A stretch of DNA of 7,213 nucleotides from Rickettsiales bacterium (GCA_947455365.1 CANGNU010000047.1:1-7213), one strand, 5' to 3'. Shown: positions 1-6,297, counted from the first letter of the stretch. Translations and numbers: made by a program. Notes: generated by a model not told the origin, from the letters alone.

Positions 1-261
1 AGCTTGAAGACCAATTATGAAAAAACGGTAAAAAACATCGTCAAAAAAATTAGCCCTGAATTTAAAAAACTTGCTGCTGGTGGAAATTTTGAGCAAGCCT
101 TTGAATTGCTTAGTTTGCTTGAAAAACCTCTAACGCAATTTTTTGATCATGTCACTGTAAATGATAAAAACAAAAAGGTGCGTGAGAACAGGCTGCTATT
201 GCTTTCAGAGATTCGCGCTTTGTTCAATCAAGTGGTAGATTTATCTAAGATTGAAATTTAA
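1..261 (+). CDS. glyS: Glycyl-tRNA synthetase beta subunit, C-terminal fragment (5' end outside window)
   Basis: This is the last 86 codons of a gene whose reading frame is open to the left edge. The methionine-free start (agc ttg aag) and the missing upstream part show it is partial. The ending, with FFDHVTVNDKNKKVRENRLLLLSEIRALFNQ and then VVDLSKIEI, matches the typical end of GlyS, where FFDxVMV...RxNRLxLL...LFxxVADFSKI closes the helical anticodon-binding domain. GlyS is the large subunit of the bacterial alpha2-beta2 glycyl-tRNA synthetase, which charges tRNA-Gly in the cytoplasm. The catalytic part and the partner glyQ would lie to the left. The TAA stop lies inside the last codons of the convergent rnc gene, giving a 17-bp tail-to-tail overlap. 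No terminator hairpin is visible at the junction, so the two transcripts probably overlap. Identification rests on the tail only but the motif is distinctive. Confidence 0.88.
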   Translation, partial: SLKTNYEKTVKNIVKKISPEFKKLAAGGNFEQAFELLSLLEKPLTQFFDHVTVNDKNKKVRENRLLLLSEIRALFNQVVDLSKIEI

Positions 262-931
262 TTTCAGCTAAAGCCCTAATTGCCGCTTCGCGTTGCGCTT
301 CTTTTTTTGAACTTCCTTGCGCTTCAAATTCTAGCCCCAAATGCAAAATTTTTAGCTTAGCCGTAAAGACTGGCGAATGCTCAGAGCCGCTGCTTTTGGC
401 AATTTCATAAACTGGCAATTGTTTAGAATTTAACTGAACAAATTCTTGCAATTGCGAGACTGGATCTTTGGGTGGATTAAGATTTTTATCAAAAAACTTT
501 TGCCAGAATTTAAAAATAAATTTTTGTGCATTGGCATAATTAGAATCGGCGTAGATAGCGCCAATTAAGGCTTCGAGAGCATTTTCTAAATTGCGTTTAT
601 TGGTTTTTCCGCCCAAATTTTCTTCGCCAGAACTAACTTTTATTACTTTATCTAAACCAACTTCTTCAAGAGCAATTTCGGCAAGAGTTTCTCCCGAGAC
701 AAGCGCGGCGTGCCTGCGCGACATGTCACCTTCATTTTCATTTTGATATTTTTGCATTAAATATTCAGAAATTACTAGCGATAAAACTTTGTCGCCAAGA
801 AATTCTAAGCGTTGATAATTAGCGCCACCGCGACTGCTTTTGGTAAAACTAGGGTGAGTTAGCGCCTCTTGCAGAAGGGCTTGGTTATTGAATTGGTGGT
901 CTATTTTGAAAGAAAATTCTTGTAGATTCAT
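245..931 (-). CDS. rnc: Ribonuclease III
   Basis: The 228-residue protein is normal length for bacterial RNase III, the double-strand-specific endonuclease that matures rRNA and controls some mRNAs. The family signature NYQRLEFLGDKVL lies at residues 38-50, with metal-binding candidates Glu43 and Asp47. The second catalytic helix, NALEALIGAIYAD (117-129), supplies Glu120. The position three residues before this Glu, normally Asp (Asp114 in E. coli), is Asn117 here. A double-stranded RNA binding domain follows at about 156-226, from DPVSQLQEFVQ to GSSKKEAQREAAIRAL. The ATG is chosen because the protein begins at the usual distance from the signature. It has no Shine-Dalgarno; the whole leader back to the lepB stop is one long stem-loop. 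It is probably the last gene of gpmI-lepB-rnc. era, often next to rnc, does not follow, because convergent glyS does. Stop is TAG. Confidence 0.97.
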   Translation of the reverse strand: MNLQEFSFKIDHQFNNQALLQEALTHPSFTKSSRGGANYQRLEFLGDKVLSLVISEYLMQKYQNENEGDMSRRHAALVSGETLAEIALEEVGLDKVIKVSSGEENLGGKTNKRNLENALEALIGAIYADSNYANAQKFIFKFWQKFFDKNLNPPKDPVSQLQEFVQLNSKQLPVYEIAKSSGSEHSPVFTAKLKILHLGLEFEAQGSSKKEAQREAAIRALAEIKFQS

Positions 932-1101
932 AAAACTTTTTGGATTAATAGAGTTTAGAGAATAAGAATAATTTGCTATTAAATTGTATCAAAACTAGGT
1001 CACGTTAATTCTCGCTGAAGCGAGACACGCTGACCTATTTTGACACAATTTAATAGCAAATTATTCTTATTCTCTAAACTCTATTAATCCAAAAAGTTTT
1101 A
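931..1101. repeat. Very long near-perfect inverted repeat filling the lepB-rnc gap
   Basis: Positions 931-987 are perfectly complementary to 1045-1101 (57 bp without a mismatch). After one mismatch (988/1044) pairing resumes for 6 bp (989-994/1038-1043). A single-base bulge (995) follows, then 7 more bp (996-1002/1031-1037, taggtca/tgaccta). At the tip a separate small hairpin, tctcgct-ga-agcgaga, lies at 1010-1025. The left arm ends on the A of the rnc start codon and the right arm ends on the T of the lepB TAA stop codon, so the entire intercistronic RNA folds as one stem from stop to start. Arms are AT-rich and no U-tract follows, so it is not a classical intrinsic terminator. The expected RNA would be an ideal RNase III substrate; that role is inferred, the pairing is directly read. 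Confidence 0.95.
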
Positions 1102-1836
1102 GTCCAGTTTTTTAAAAATTCTGTTATATCGAACAGAATCGTGCCAATGCCAAAACTGCCAGACGGGTTTTTCATTGGAAAAGAAAATAAAGCGCGCTTT
1201 GCCAACAAGATTTTCTTCAGGCACGAAGCCTACTTGCGAAAGGAAGCGACTATCTTGCGAATTATCGCGATTGTCACCCATCATAAAATAATGACCTTCA
1301 GGAACAAAATAAAGCCCAGTATTATCTTGCGGCGCGTTAGCGTTGGCATCTAAGGTAATAACTTTTTTACCATTGGGCATAGTCTCTTCAAAGCGCGCCA
1401 ATTCTAGCGGCAGACCATCTTCACTTTCATCGGCAAAAATTCCATTTGGCTCTTTTTTAACTTTATGTTCATTAATATAAAGCACGCCATCACGCATTTG
1501 AATTACATCTCCGGGTAAACCAACAACACGCTTGATGTAGTTGATTGTAGGGTCGGAAGGATAGCGAAAAACTACAATATCGCCGCGCTTGGGTTTTTTT
1601 TCTTCATTATCAAAGAAAATTCTGCCCGAAAAAATATCAAGGCCAAAGGGGAAAGAGTAGCGGCTGTAGCCGTAAGAGTACTTAGTGACAATTAGATAAT
1701 CGCCCACCAATAAATTTGGTTTCATCGAACCCGAAGGAATGTGAAATGGCTCGAAAAAAAATGAACGCACCAAACCAGCGCAGAACAGCGCCACCACTAG
1801 TGTTGAGATGAATGATAAACTTTGTTTCTTAAGCAT
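1099..1836 (-). CDS. lepB: Signal peptidase I
   Basis: The 245-residue protein is a type I signal peptidase, the membrane-anchored serine protease that removes signal peptides from exported proteins on the periplasmic side. One hydrophobic anchor spans about residues 8-28. The family boxes follow: HIPSGSMKPNL at 32-42 with nucleophile Ser37, YIKRVVGLPGD at 100-110 with general base Lys102, and GDNRDNSQDSRF at 187-198. Length and a single N-terminal transmembrane segment fit alphaproteobacterial LepB. The start ATG overlaps the end of gpmI by 8 bp (shared ATGCTTAA), which points to translational coupling; an AGGA lies about 17 bases upstream, too far to be a normal ribosome site. Its TAA stop is the base of the long stem that leads into rnc. 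lepB next to rnc is a common proteobacterial arrangement. Confidence 0.97.
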   Translation of the reverse strand: MLKKQSLSFISTLVVALFCAGLVRSFFFEPFHIPSGSMKPNLLVGDYLIVTKYSYGYSRYSFPFGLDIFSGRIFFDNEEKKPKRGDIVVFRYPSDPTINYIKRVVGLPGDVIQMRDGVLYINEHKVKKEPNGIFADESEDGLPLELARFEETMPNGKKVITLDANANAPQDNTGLYFVPEGHYFMMGDNRDNSQDSRFLSQVGFVPEENLVGKARFIFFSNEKPVWQFWHWHDSVRYNRIFKKLD

Positions 1837-3490
1837 TTTTCAATAAATTTTTTCCTGTCATTTCTGCGGGCTGCGAAATGTTCATCAGGTGTAACACGGT
1901 TGGAGCTATGTCAGACAAGGCTCCATCACTTAGCTGCACTTTGTCGATATTATTGCTAATAAAAATAAATGGCACAGGATTTGTTGTATGTGAAGTGTGC
2001 GGATGATGATTTTCATCACGCATGCACTCAATATTGCCATGGTCCGCCGAGATTAACATGGCACCGTTTTTTTCTAACATAATTTTTTCCAGCAGTGCCA
2101 ATTGTTTATCAATTGCCTCGCAAGCCTTGATGGAAGCGTCTAGAGCGCCGCTATGCCCGACCATATCTGGGTTGGCGTAATTGACGATGATAAAATCAAA
2201 TTCATCACTTTTGATTGCTTGCTGTAGTTTTTCGCCAATTTCTTGCGCCGACATTTCTGGCTGCAAGTCATATGTAGCAACGGCTGGCGACTTTACCATA
2301 ATGCGCTTTTCGCCGCGCAATTCTTTTTCTACGCCACAACTAAAGAAAAACGATACATGCGCATATTTTTCCGTTTCGGCAATGCGCAATTGCGTTAAGC
2401 CTTGCCGCTCTAAGATTTGTGGCAATGAATTATTTATTGTTTGCGCTGGAAATAAAATTTTATAATGATGATTTAACTGTTCGGAATATTCAGTCATCGC
2501 TAATTTATGCGAAAAATTTATTTGTTTTACAGGAAATTTGTTGAAGCCGCTATCTAGCATGGCTGTAGAGATTTCGCGAATTCTGTCGGCGCGAAAATTA
2601 CAAGAAATTATTGCATCGCCATCTTGTATTACGCGGTATTGCTTTGTAATACAAGGTAATACAAATTCATCGGTAATTTCATTTTCGTAACAATTTTCAA
2701 TAATGTTGAGAGCCTCGTCTAAGCCAGAAGAATCAAGGCTTTGCGCGTCATTTTTATCGTGAATTTTATTTTTATCTAAATCTTCTTGCTTACCTTTATC
2801 TTGATGAAATTTACAATTACCCTCACCTTCAACGCCGCTAACGATTGCATCATAAGCTAATTTGATACGATTCCAATTGTGGTCGCGATCCATGGCGTAG
2901 TAGCGTCCAGAGATGGTGGCTAATTTTATCAGCAGATTATCTGCAACATCTTCAAAAAATTGCGTTAAATATTCAGCGGCACTTTTTTGCGCAACATCAC
3001 GACCGTCTAAGAAGGCGTGGATGTAGACTGGAACGCCATGCAATGCTAAAAATTTTGCCAAAAATGCAATATGTTTTTGATGCGAATGAACTCCACCATC
3101 AGACATTAAGCCCAATAAATGCGCGGCTTTGCCCGATTTTTTTAAATCTTCCGCCAAATTTTCTAACGCAGAATTTTGCGCCAATTCACCATTTACAATT
3201 GCTTGATTAATTCTTGGCAAGTCTTGAAAAATAACGCGCCCCGCCCCAATTGTCATGTGGCCAACTTCAGAATTTCCCATTTGTCCTTCAGGCAAACCAA
3301 CCGCCAAGCCAGATGTTTCTAGGTGTGAATGCGGATATTGTTTTAAAATGCGACGATAATTTGGAAGATTCGCTTGCGCAATTGCGTTAAATTTATTAGA
3401 TTCATCACCAATTCCCCAACCATCAAGAATGCAGAGCAGCACTGGCTTGGGACGATTTGCAATAATATTATTTTTTACTAAATTATTCAT
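1829..3490 (-). CDS. gpmI: 2,3-bisphosphoglycerate-independent phosphoglycerate mutase
   Basis: The enzyme interconverts 3- and 2-phosphoglycerate in glycolysis and gluconeogenesis, using two metal ions and a phosphoserine intermediate. Family landmarks are all present: LDGWG (22-26, metal Asp23), MGNSEVGH (71-78, nucleophile Ser73), HAFLDGRD (158-165), GRYYAMDRDHNW (195-206), DGDAIISCNFRADR (290-303), PDMVGHSG (441-448), SADHGN (481-486) and HTSHTTNPVP (498-507). The protein has 553 residues against roughly 510 for typical members. Most of the excess is a hydrophilic Asp/Lys/Asn-rich stretch at about 225-256, between YDAIVSGVEGEG and the helix leading to TDEFVLP. The ATG is preceded by an A/T-only tract with no Shine-Dalgarno. 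It is the first gene of a probable gpmI-lepB-rnc operon; its stop overlaps the lepB start by 8 bp. The catalytic set looks intact, so the enzyme is probably active. Confidence 0.97.
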   Translation of the reverse strand: MNNLVKNNIIANRPKPVLLCILDGWGIGDESNKFNAIAQANLPNYRRILKQYPHSHLETSGLAVGLPEGQMGNSEVGHMTIGAGRVIFQDLPRINQAIVNGELAQNSALENLAEDLKKSGKAAHLLGLMSDGGVHSHQKHIAFLAKFLALHGVPVYIHAFLDGRDVAQKSAAEYLTQFFEDVADNLLIKLATISGRYYAMDRDHNWNRIKLAYDAIVSGVEGEGNCKFHQDKGKQEDLDKNKIHDKNDAQSLDSSGLDEALNIIENCYENEITDEFVLPCITKQYRVIQDGDAIISCNFRADRIREISTAMLDSGFNKFPVKQINFSHKLAMTEYSEQLNHHYKILFPAQTINNSLPQILERQGLTQLRIAETEKYAHVSFFFSCGVEKELRGEKRIMVKSPAVATYDLQPEMSAQEIGEKLQQAIKSDEFDFIIVNYANPDMVGHSGALDASIKACEAIDKQLALLEKIMLEKNGAMLISADHGNIECMRDENHHPHTSHTTNPVPFIFISNNIDKVQLSDGALSDIAPTVLHLMNISQPAEMTGKNLLKNA

Positions 3491-3552
3491 AATTAAAAAT
3501 ATTAAAATAATTTTATGCGAAATTACTTCTCTAAAAATTTTATTAAAAAAAT
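3491..3552. promoter_or_regulatory. Divergent gpmI / SemiSWEET intergenic region
   Basis: These 62 bp are almost pure A/T and must hold the starts of both divergent transcripts, because neither gene has a same-strand upstream neighbour nearby. No convincing -35/-10 pair can be assigned on either strand. A short inverted repeat, taattt-tatgcg-aaatta (3508-3525), is present but is AT-only and could be chance. Neither start codon has a Shine-Dalgarno sequence. Confidence 0.4.
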
Positions 3553-3840
3553 ATGACCGAAATTATCGGCCTAATCGGCGCCACTCTAACCACCATCAGC
3601 TTTTTACCGCAAGCAATAAAAACTTTAAAAACTGGCGATGCTTCAGGAATTTCCTTCGCAATGTATGTAATTTTTATTACAGGCGTGGCCTTTTGGTTAG
3701 TTTATGGGGTCTTATTAAAAAATCCAATAATCATCGTTGCTAATATTATAACTTTTATTTTGTCTGGAGTGATTTTGCGTGTGAAGCTAAAAAATCTGCG
3801 TAATAAAAATTCTGAAATTAATATAAGTTTAAAAAATTAA
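3553..3840 (+). CDS. SemiSWEET family sugar transporter (PQ-loop, three-helix)
   Basis: The 95-residue protein has three predicted membrane helices, at about residues 3-20, 36-53 and 57-77. The first carries the PQ motif in SFLPQAIKTLKTGDASGIS (Pro19-Gln20). WLVYG follows at 48-52 and Asn64 lies in the third helix. This is the architecture of bacterial SemiSWEETs, which work as dimers and let sugars cross the inner membrane; the family's known pocket uses a conserved Trp and Asn, and Trp48 and Asn64 are candidates. The substrate here is unknown. The family core ends near residue 77. The remaining 18 residues, a basic Lys/Asn-rich tail (KLKNLRNKN...), are encoded entirely by the left arm of the long inverted repeat, which also supplies the stop codon. 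The gene is divergent from gpmI and convergent with recJ. Start has an A/T leader and no Shine-Dalgarno. Confidence 0.9.
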   Translation: MTEIIGLIGATLTTISFLPQAIKTLKTGDASGISFAMYVIFITGVAFWLVYGVLLKNPIIIVANIITFILSGVILRVKLKNLRNKNSEINISLKN

Positions 3841-3963
3841 CTGGCGACAGTGCATTTTGGCTGAACGAAGCTGCGCTTCGAGACGCTCAAAATACACTGT
3901 CGCCAGTTAATTTTTTAAACTTATATTAATTTCAGAATTTTTATTACGCAGATTTTTTAGCTT
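3784..3963. repeat. Long inverted repeat spanning the SemiSWEET 3' end to the recJ stop codon
   Basis: Positions 3784-3852 pair perfectly with 3895-3963 (69 bp). One mismatch (3853/3894) is followed by 6 more bp (3854-3859/3888-3893). The 28-base apex contains a small hairpin, cgaagc-tgc-gcttcg (3866-3880). The left arm starts exactly at codon 78 of the SemiSWEET gene and includes its last 18 codons and stop; the right arm ends on the second base of the recJ stop codon. The middle of the stem, ctggcgacagtg, is GC-rich compared with the rest. The arms have no sequence similarity to those at 931-1101, but the design is the same and the apex shares a TCTCG/AGCG motif. Confidence 0.95.
3831..3916. 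terminator. Bidirectional intrinsic terminator core between SemiSWEET and recJ
   Basis: Within the long inverted repeat, a six-A tract (3831-3836), a GC-richer stem (ctggcgacagtg at 3841-3852) and a six-T tract (3911-3916) give a symmetrical rho-independent terminator shape usable from either strand. This is the expected place, as the two genes converge here. The full stem is far longer than termination needs. Confidence 0.65.
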
Positions 3964-5731
3964 ATATTAAAACATCCTCAATAATCATCTGTACTTTCTC
4001 TGTGCCCATCCAATTGTTTATGTTAAGTTCGCCAGCAATGCTAATTGGTTTATTAAATTTGGCATCAAGAAGAATATTAGCCATTGGCGTTGATACGCTT
4101 CTAAAAGCTACAGCCTGAAGGTTTCCCGAAAAACCCACACTGCTTAATGATGAAAAATTACAACTAATATGTTCTTGCGTTTGACCAATAATTTTAGCGC
4201 TAACTTTGCGTAAATTGCGAATAATAAATTTTGGACGAGAATTTCCCGCGCCATATGGCTCTAAGCGTTGAATATGTTTTAATAAATCGACATTAATATT
4301 TTGCAAATCTAGTTGACAATGAAATTCACGCAATTTTTCTTTGGTTAATTCAGCAATTTTTTCGCTTAATAAATCGTGGAAAAATTTTTGTAATTGAGGA
4401 ATTTTTGCAGCTTCCATAGAAAATCCTCCCGCCATGGCATGGCCGCCGCCCTCAAGCAGCAAGCCGTTTAAGCGCGCTTGTAAAATTGCACTGCCAAAAT
4501 CTATTCCATTAATTGAACGGCAGGACGCTTTGGCAATTTGCGTGGTAGAATTTATGGAAATTGCCGCGGTTGGACGGTTGTATAAATCTTTGATTCGTGA
4601 AGCGACAATGCCAATTACGCCTTGATGCCAGTCGTTTCCGACCGCAAAAATTATTTGGTCATTTTTACCTTCTAATCCATCAATTGACTCTTGTAAAACT
4701 TTTGTTTCAATTTCTTTGCGCTCGGCGTTAAGAGCGTGAAGCTGCGCTGCTATTGATTGCGCCTCCTCTTCATCTTCTGTCGACAAAATTCTTGCACCTA
4801 AATCAGATTTGCCTACACGCCCGCCAGCGTTGATTCGCGGGCCGATGATAAATCCTAAATGATAAGCGCTTGGTTCTTCATCAAGGCCCGCAACATCACA
4901 CAGAGCGCGGATTCCAAGGTTTTGCCGCGTGCGTAGAATTTTTAATCCTTGTGCAACAAAGGCGCGATTGAGGCCAGTTAACGGCATAACATCGCACACC
5001 GTGCCTAGAGCGACAAGGTCTAGCAGCTGCATAATTTTTGGTTCAGCAATTTTATCAGAATAAAATACAATCTCGCGCAACCGCTTGTTTATTGCCACGG
5101 CGAACAAAAAACAAACTCCCGCCGCACATAAATTTTTATGCGGAAAATTTTCGTCAATACGATTAGGGTTGATAACCGCTAGAGCGGCGGGCTTTTCCAA
5201 AACTCCCAAATGATGGTCAATGACAATAATTTCTAATCCCGCTTTTACCGCATCCTCCAAAGGCTTGAAAGCAGTGGTTCCGCAGTCAACGGTAATTACA
5301 AGATCGGTGCCGTTTTTTTTCAGCGCCAAAAGTGCTTGCGAGTTGGGGCCGTATCCCTCTAGGACGCGATCGGGTACATAAATTTCTACCGCAACGCCAA
5401 TTTCACGAAAAAAACGCCTGAGTAATGCTGAGGAAGTAGCGCCGTCAACATCGTAATCGGCGAAAATGGTGATTTTTTTTCGCGCTTGCACCGCGTTAAT
5501 TACATGTAATACAGCAGCCTCCATATCAAGCAAATCAAAGGGATTGGGCAGATTGGCTTTGATGGTTGGATTCAAGAAATTTTCAATTTCATCAAGCTCA
5601 ACATGCTTTGCCGCCATAATTTGCGCCAATGCAGAAGGTAACTCAAATTTTTGTTGCATGGCCAAAGCAAGGCGCTCGTCATAAGGTTTTTGCTTCCAAG
5701 TTAGGCCCAGAGCGGATTGGTGGCTTTGCAT
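3962..5731 (-). CDS. recJ: Single-stranded-DNA-specific exonuclease RecJ
   Basis: The 589-residue protein is full length for RecJ, the DHH-family 5'-3' exonuclease for single-stranded DNA used in RecF-type recombination and mismatch and base-excision repair. Motifs run in the expected order: IFADYDVDGATS (89-100, Asp92/94/96), ITVDCGTT (146-153, Asp149), IDHH (171-174), LVALGTVCDVMPL (239-251, Asp247), GPRINAGGR (297-305) in the core, GGGHAMAGGFS (428-438) in the DHHA1 domain, and EPYGAGNSRPKF (491-502) leading into the C-terminal OB-like domain, which ends EDVLI. All catalytic residues seen are intact. The start ATG lies 12 bp after the stop of the toxin gene on the same strand, with no Shine-Dalgarno, so recJ may be co-transcribed with the toxin-antitoxin pair. 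Its stop codon is the outer end of the long inverted repeat. Confidence 0.97.
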   Translation of the reverse strand: MQSHQSALGLTWKQKPYDERLALAMQQKFELPSALAQIMAAKHVELDEIENFLNPTIKANLPNPFDLLDMEAAVLHVINAVQARKKITIFADYDVDGATSSALLRRFFREIGVAVEIYVPDRVLEGYGPNSQALLALKKNGTDLVITVDCGTTAFKPLEDAVKAGLEIIVIDHHLGVLEKPAALAVINPNRIDENFPHKNLCAAGVCFLFAVAINKRLREIVFYSDKIAEPKIMQLLDLVALGTVCDVMPLTGLNRAFVAQGLKILRTRQNLGIRALCDVAGLDEEPSAYHLGFIIGPRINAGGRVGKSDLGARILSTEDEEEAQSIAAQLHALNAERKEIETKVLQESIDGLEGKNDQIIFAVGNDWHQGVIGIVASRIKDLYNRPTAAISINSTTQIAKASCRSINGIDFGSAILQARLNGLLLEGGGHAMAGGFSMEAAKIPQLQKFFHDLLSEKIAELTKEKLREFHCQLDLQNINVDLLKHIQRLEPYGAGNSRPKFIIRNLRKVSAKIIGQTQEHISCNFSSLSSVGFSGNLQAVAFRSVSTPMANILLDAKFNKPISIAGELNINNWMGTEKVQMIIEDVLI

Positions 5732-5743
5732 TTTGTTTTTAAA

Positions 5744-6019
5744 TTATCTCAATTTTCTAATTTCTGCGTAAACTTCATCACGCTTTTTAATCAGCAAAAC
5801 ATGAATGGCCTTATTATCAAAGCGATAAACTACACGATATTTTTCTACTCTAACGCGATATAAATCCTTGTAACCAACAAGCTTTTTAGAAGAATGAGGA
5901 AGTGGATCAATAGTTAGGGCCTCTAGCGATTCTATAATTTTCTCTGCCAATAAATAATTTTTATCAACTATAGTATTGAGAAATCTTTGTGGTTGTTTGT
6001 AGATTTCTAAAAATCGCAT
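5744..6019 (-). CDS. RelE/ParE-superfamily toxin
   Basis: The 91-residue protein has the size and fold pattern of RelE-type toxins: N-terminal helices, then a strand-rich half reading YRVRVEKYRVVYRF (54-67) and HVLLIKKRDEVY (73-84). YRxRVxxYRVVYxxD and the closing Arg-x-x-x-Tyr are the family hallmark; Arg62, Arg80 and Tyr84 are the candidates for the catalytic residues that RelE proteins use to cut mRNA in the ribosome. The ParE branch, which acts on gyrase, cannot be excluded from sequence alone. The gene begins one base after the stop of the antitoxin-like gene and ends 12 bp before recJ. It is intact, with no frameshift. No Shine-Dalgarno precedes it, so translation is probably coupled to the upstream gene. 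Target and activity are inferred. Confidence 0.85.
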   Translation of the reverse strand: MRFLEIYKQPQRFLNTIVDKNYLLAEKIIESLEALTIDPLPHSSKKLVGYKDLYRVRVEKYRVVYRFDNKAIHVLLIKKRDEVYAEIRKLR

Positions 6020-6020
6020 T

Positions 6021-6278
6021 TTATTTTTGGTTTTTAAGTTTAGTTTTTAAGTTTTTAAGAAATTTTTGTGAACCAGCTTTACCAAGCGAACCCTCTTTTG
6101 CAGAAGCTTCAGCCATCTTGCCAAGAATGTGATCTTCCATTTCTTCGGGCATATTTTTTTCAAGTAAGTCAATAAAAAAATCTTTGATTGTCGTATTGTG
6201 ATTAAGCGTGTAGAACTTTAGCGCTTTGTGATAATTGTGGGGTATGTCGATAGAAAGCCTTACTGCATCATTTAGCAT
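6021..6278 (-). CDS. Antitoxin, probable ribbon-helix-helix / RelB-like
   Basis: The 85-residue protein lies directly before the RelE-like toxin, in the usual antitoxin-first order. Residues 4-41 (DAVRLSIDIPHNYHKALKFYTLNHNTTIKDFFIDLL) look like a ribbon-helix-helix DNA-binding unit: a short strand followed by two helices. Residues 47-80 form an amphipathic segment, LGKMAEASAKEGSLGKAGSQKFL, resembling the toxin-wrapping tail of RelB-type antitoxins (xxAxEAxxEGxLGxExSxxLL). It should bind and neutralise the toxin and repress the operon through the tandem operator just upstream. A consensus TATAAT stands seven bases before the ATG, so transcription would start about one base before it and the message would be almost leaderless. 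The family name is uncertain; the role rests on context plus these two segments. Confidence 0.8.
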   Translation of the reverse strand: MLNDAVRLSIDIPHNYHKALKFYTLNHNTTIKDFFIDLLEKNMPEEMEDHILGKMAEASAKEGSLGKAGSQKFLKNLKTKLKNQK

Positions 6279-6285
6279 AAAATAT

Positions 6286-6291
6286 ATTATA
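6286..6291 (-). promoter_or_regulatory. -10 element of the toxin-antitoxin promoter
   Basis: Read on the minus strand this is a perfect TATAAT. Standard spacing puts transcription start at about 6279, one base before the antitoxin ATG. The -35 region at about 6309-6314 (ACATAA) is a poor match to consensus and lies within the tandem operator repeat, which suits a repressor-controlled promoter. Confidence 0.55.
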
Positions 6292-6297
6292 TTTATT

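Noticed and set aside
931..1101. Intrinsic transcription terminator between lepB and rnc
   Set aside because: The stem is AT-rich and very long, no U-tract follows it on the minus strand, and it lies between two same-strand genes; it may attenuate but is not a classical terminator.
2181..2465. Plus-strand open frame of 94 codons inside gpmI
   Set aside because: Antisense shadow of conserved gpmI motifs, with no recognisable domain.
3429..3743. Plus-strand open frame of 104 codons overlapping gpmI and SemiSWEET
   Set aside because: It is out of frame with the clearly recognisable SemiSWEET gene and antisense to the start of gpmI; the composition is not protein-like.
931..3963. The two long inverted repeats as copies of one MITE or insertion sequence
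   Set aside because: Their arms share no sequence, there is no obvious target-site duplication, and there is no transposase gene. Only a short apex motif is common.
931..3963. Amplification or assembly chimera as the cause of the palindromes
   Set aside because: Not excluded, but such chimeras usually break gene order by reversing into a copy of the same gene. Here both sides continue into different intact genes, both arms end at codon boundaries or stop and start codons, and imperfect centres are present.
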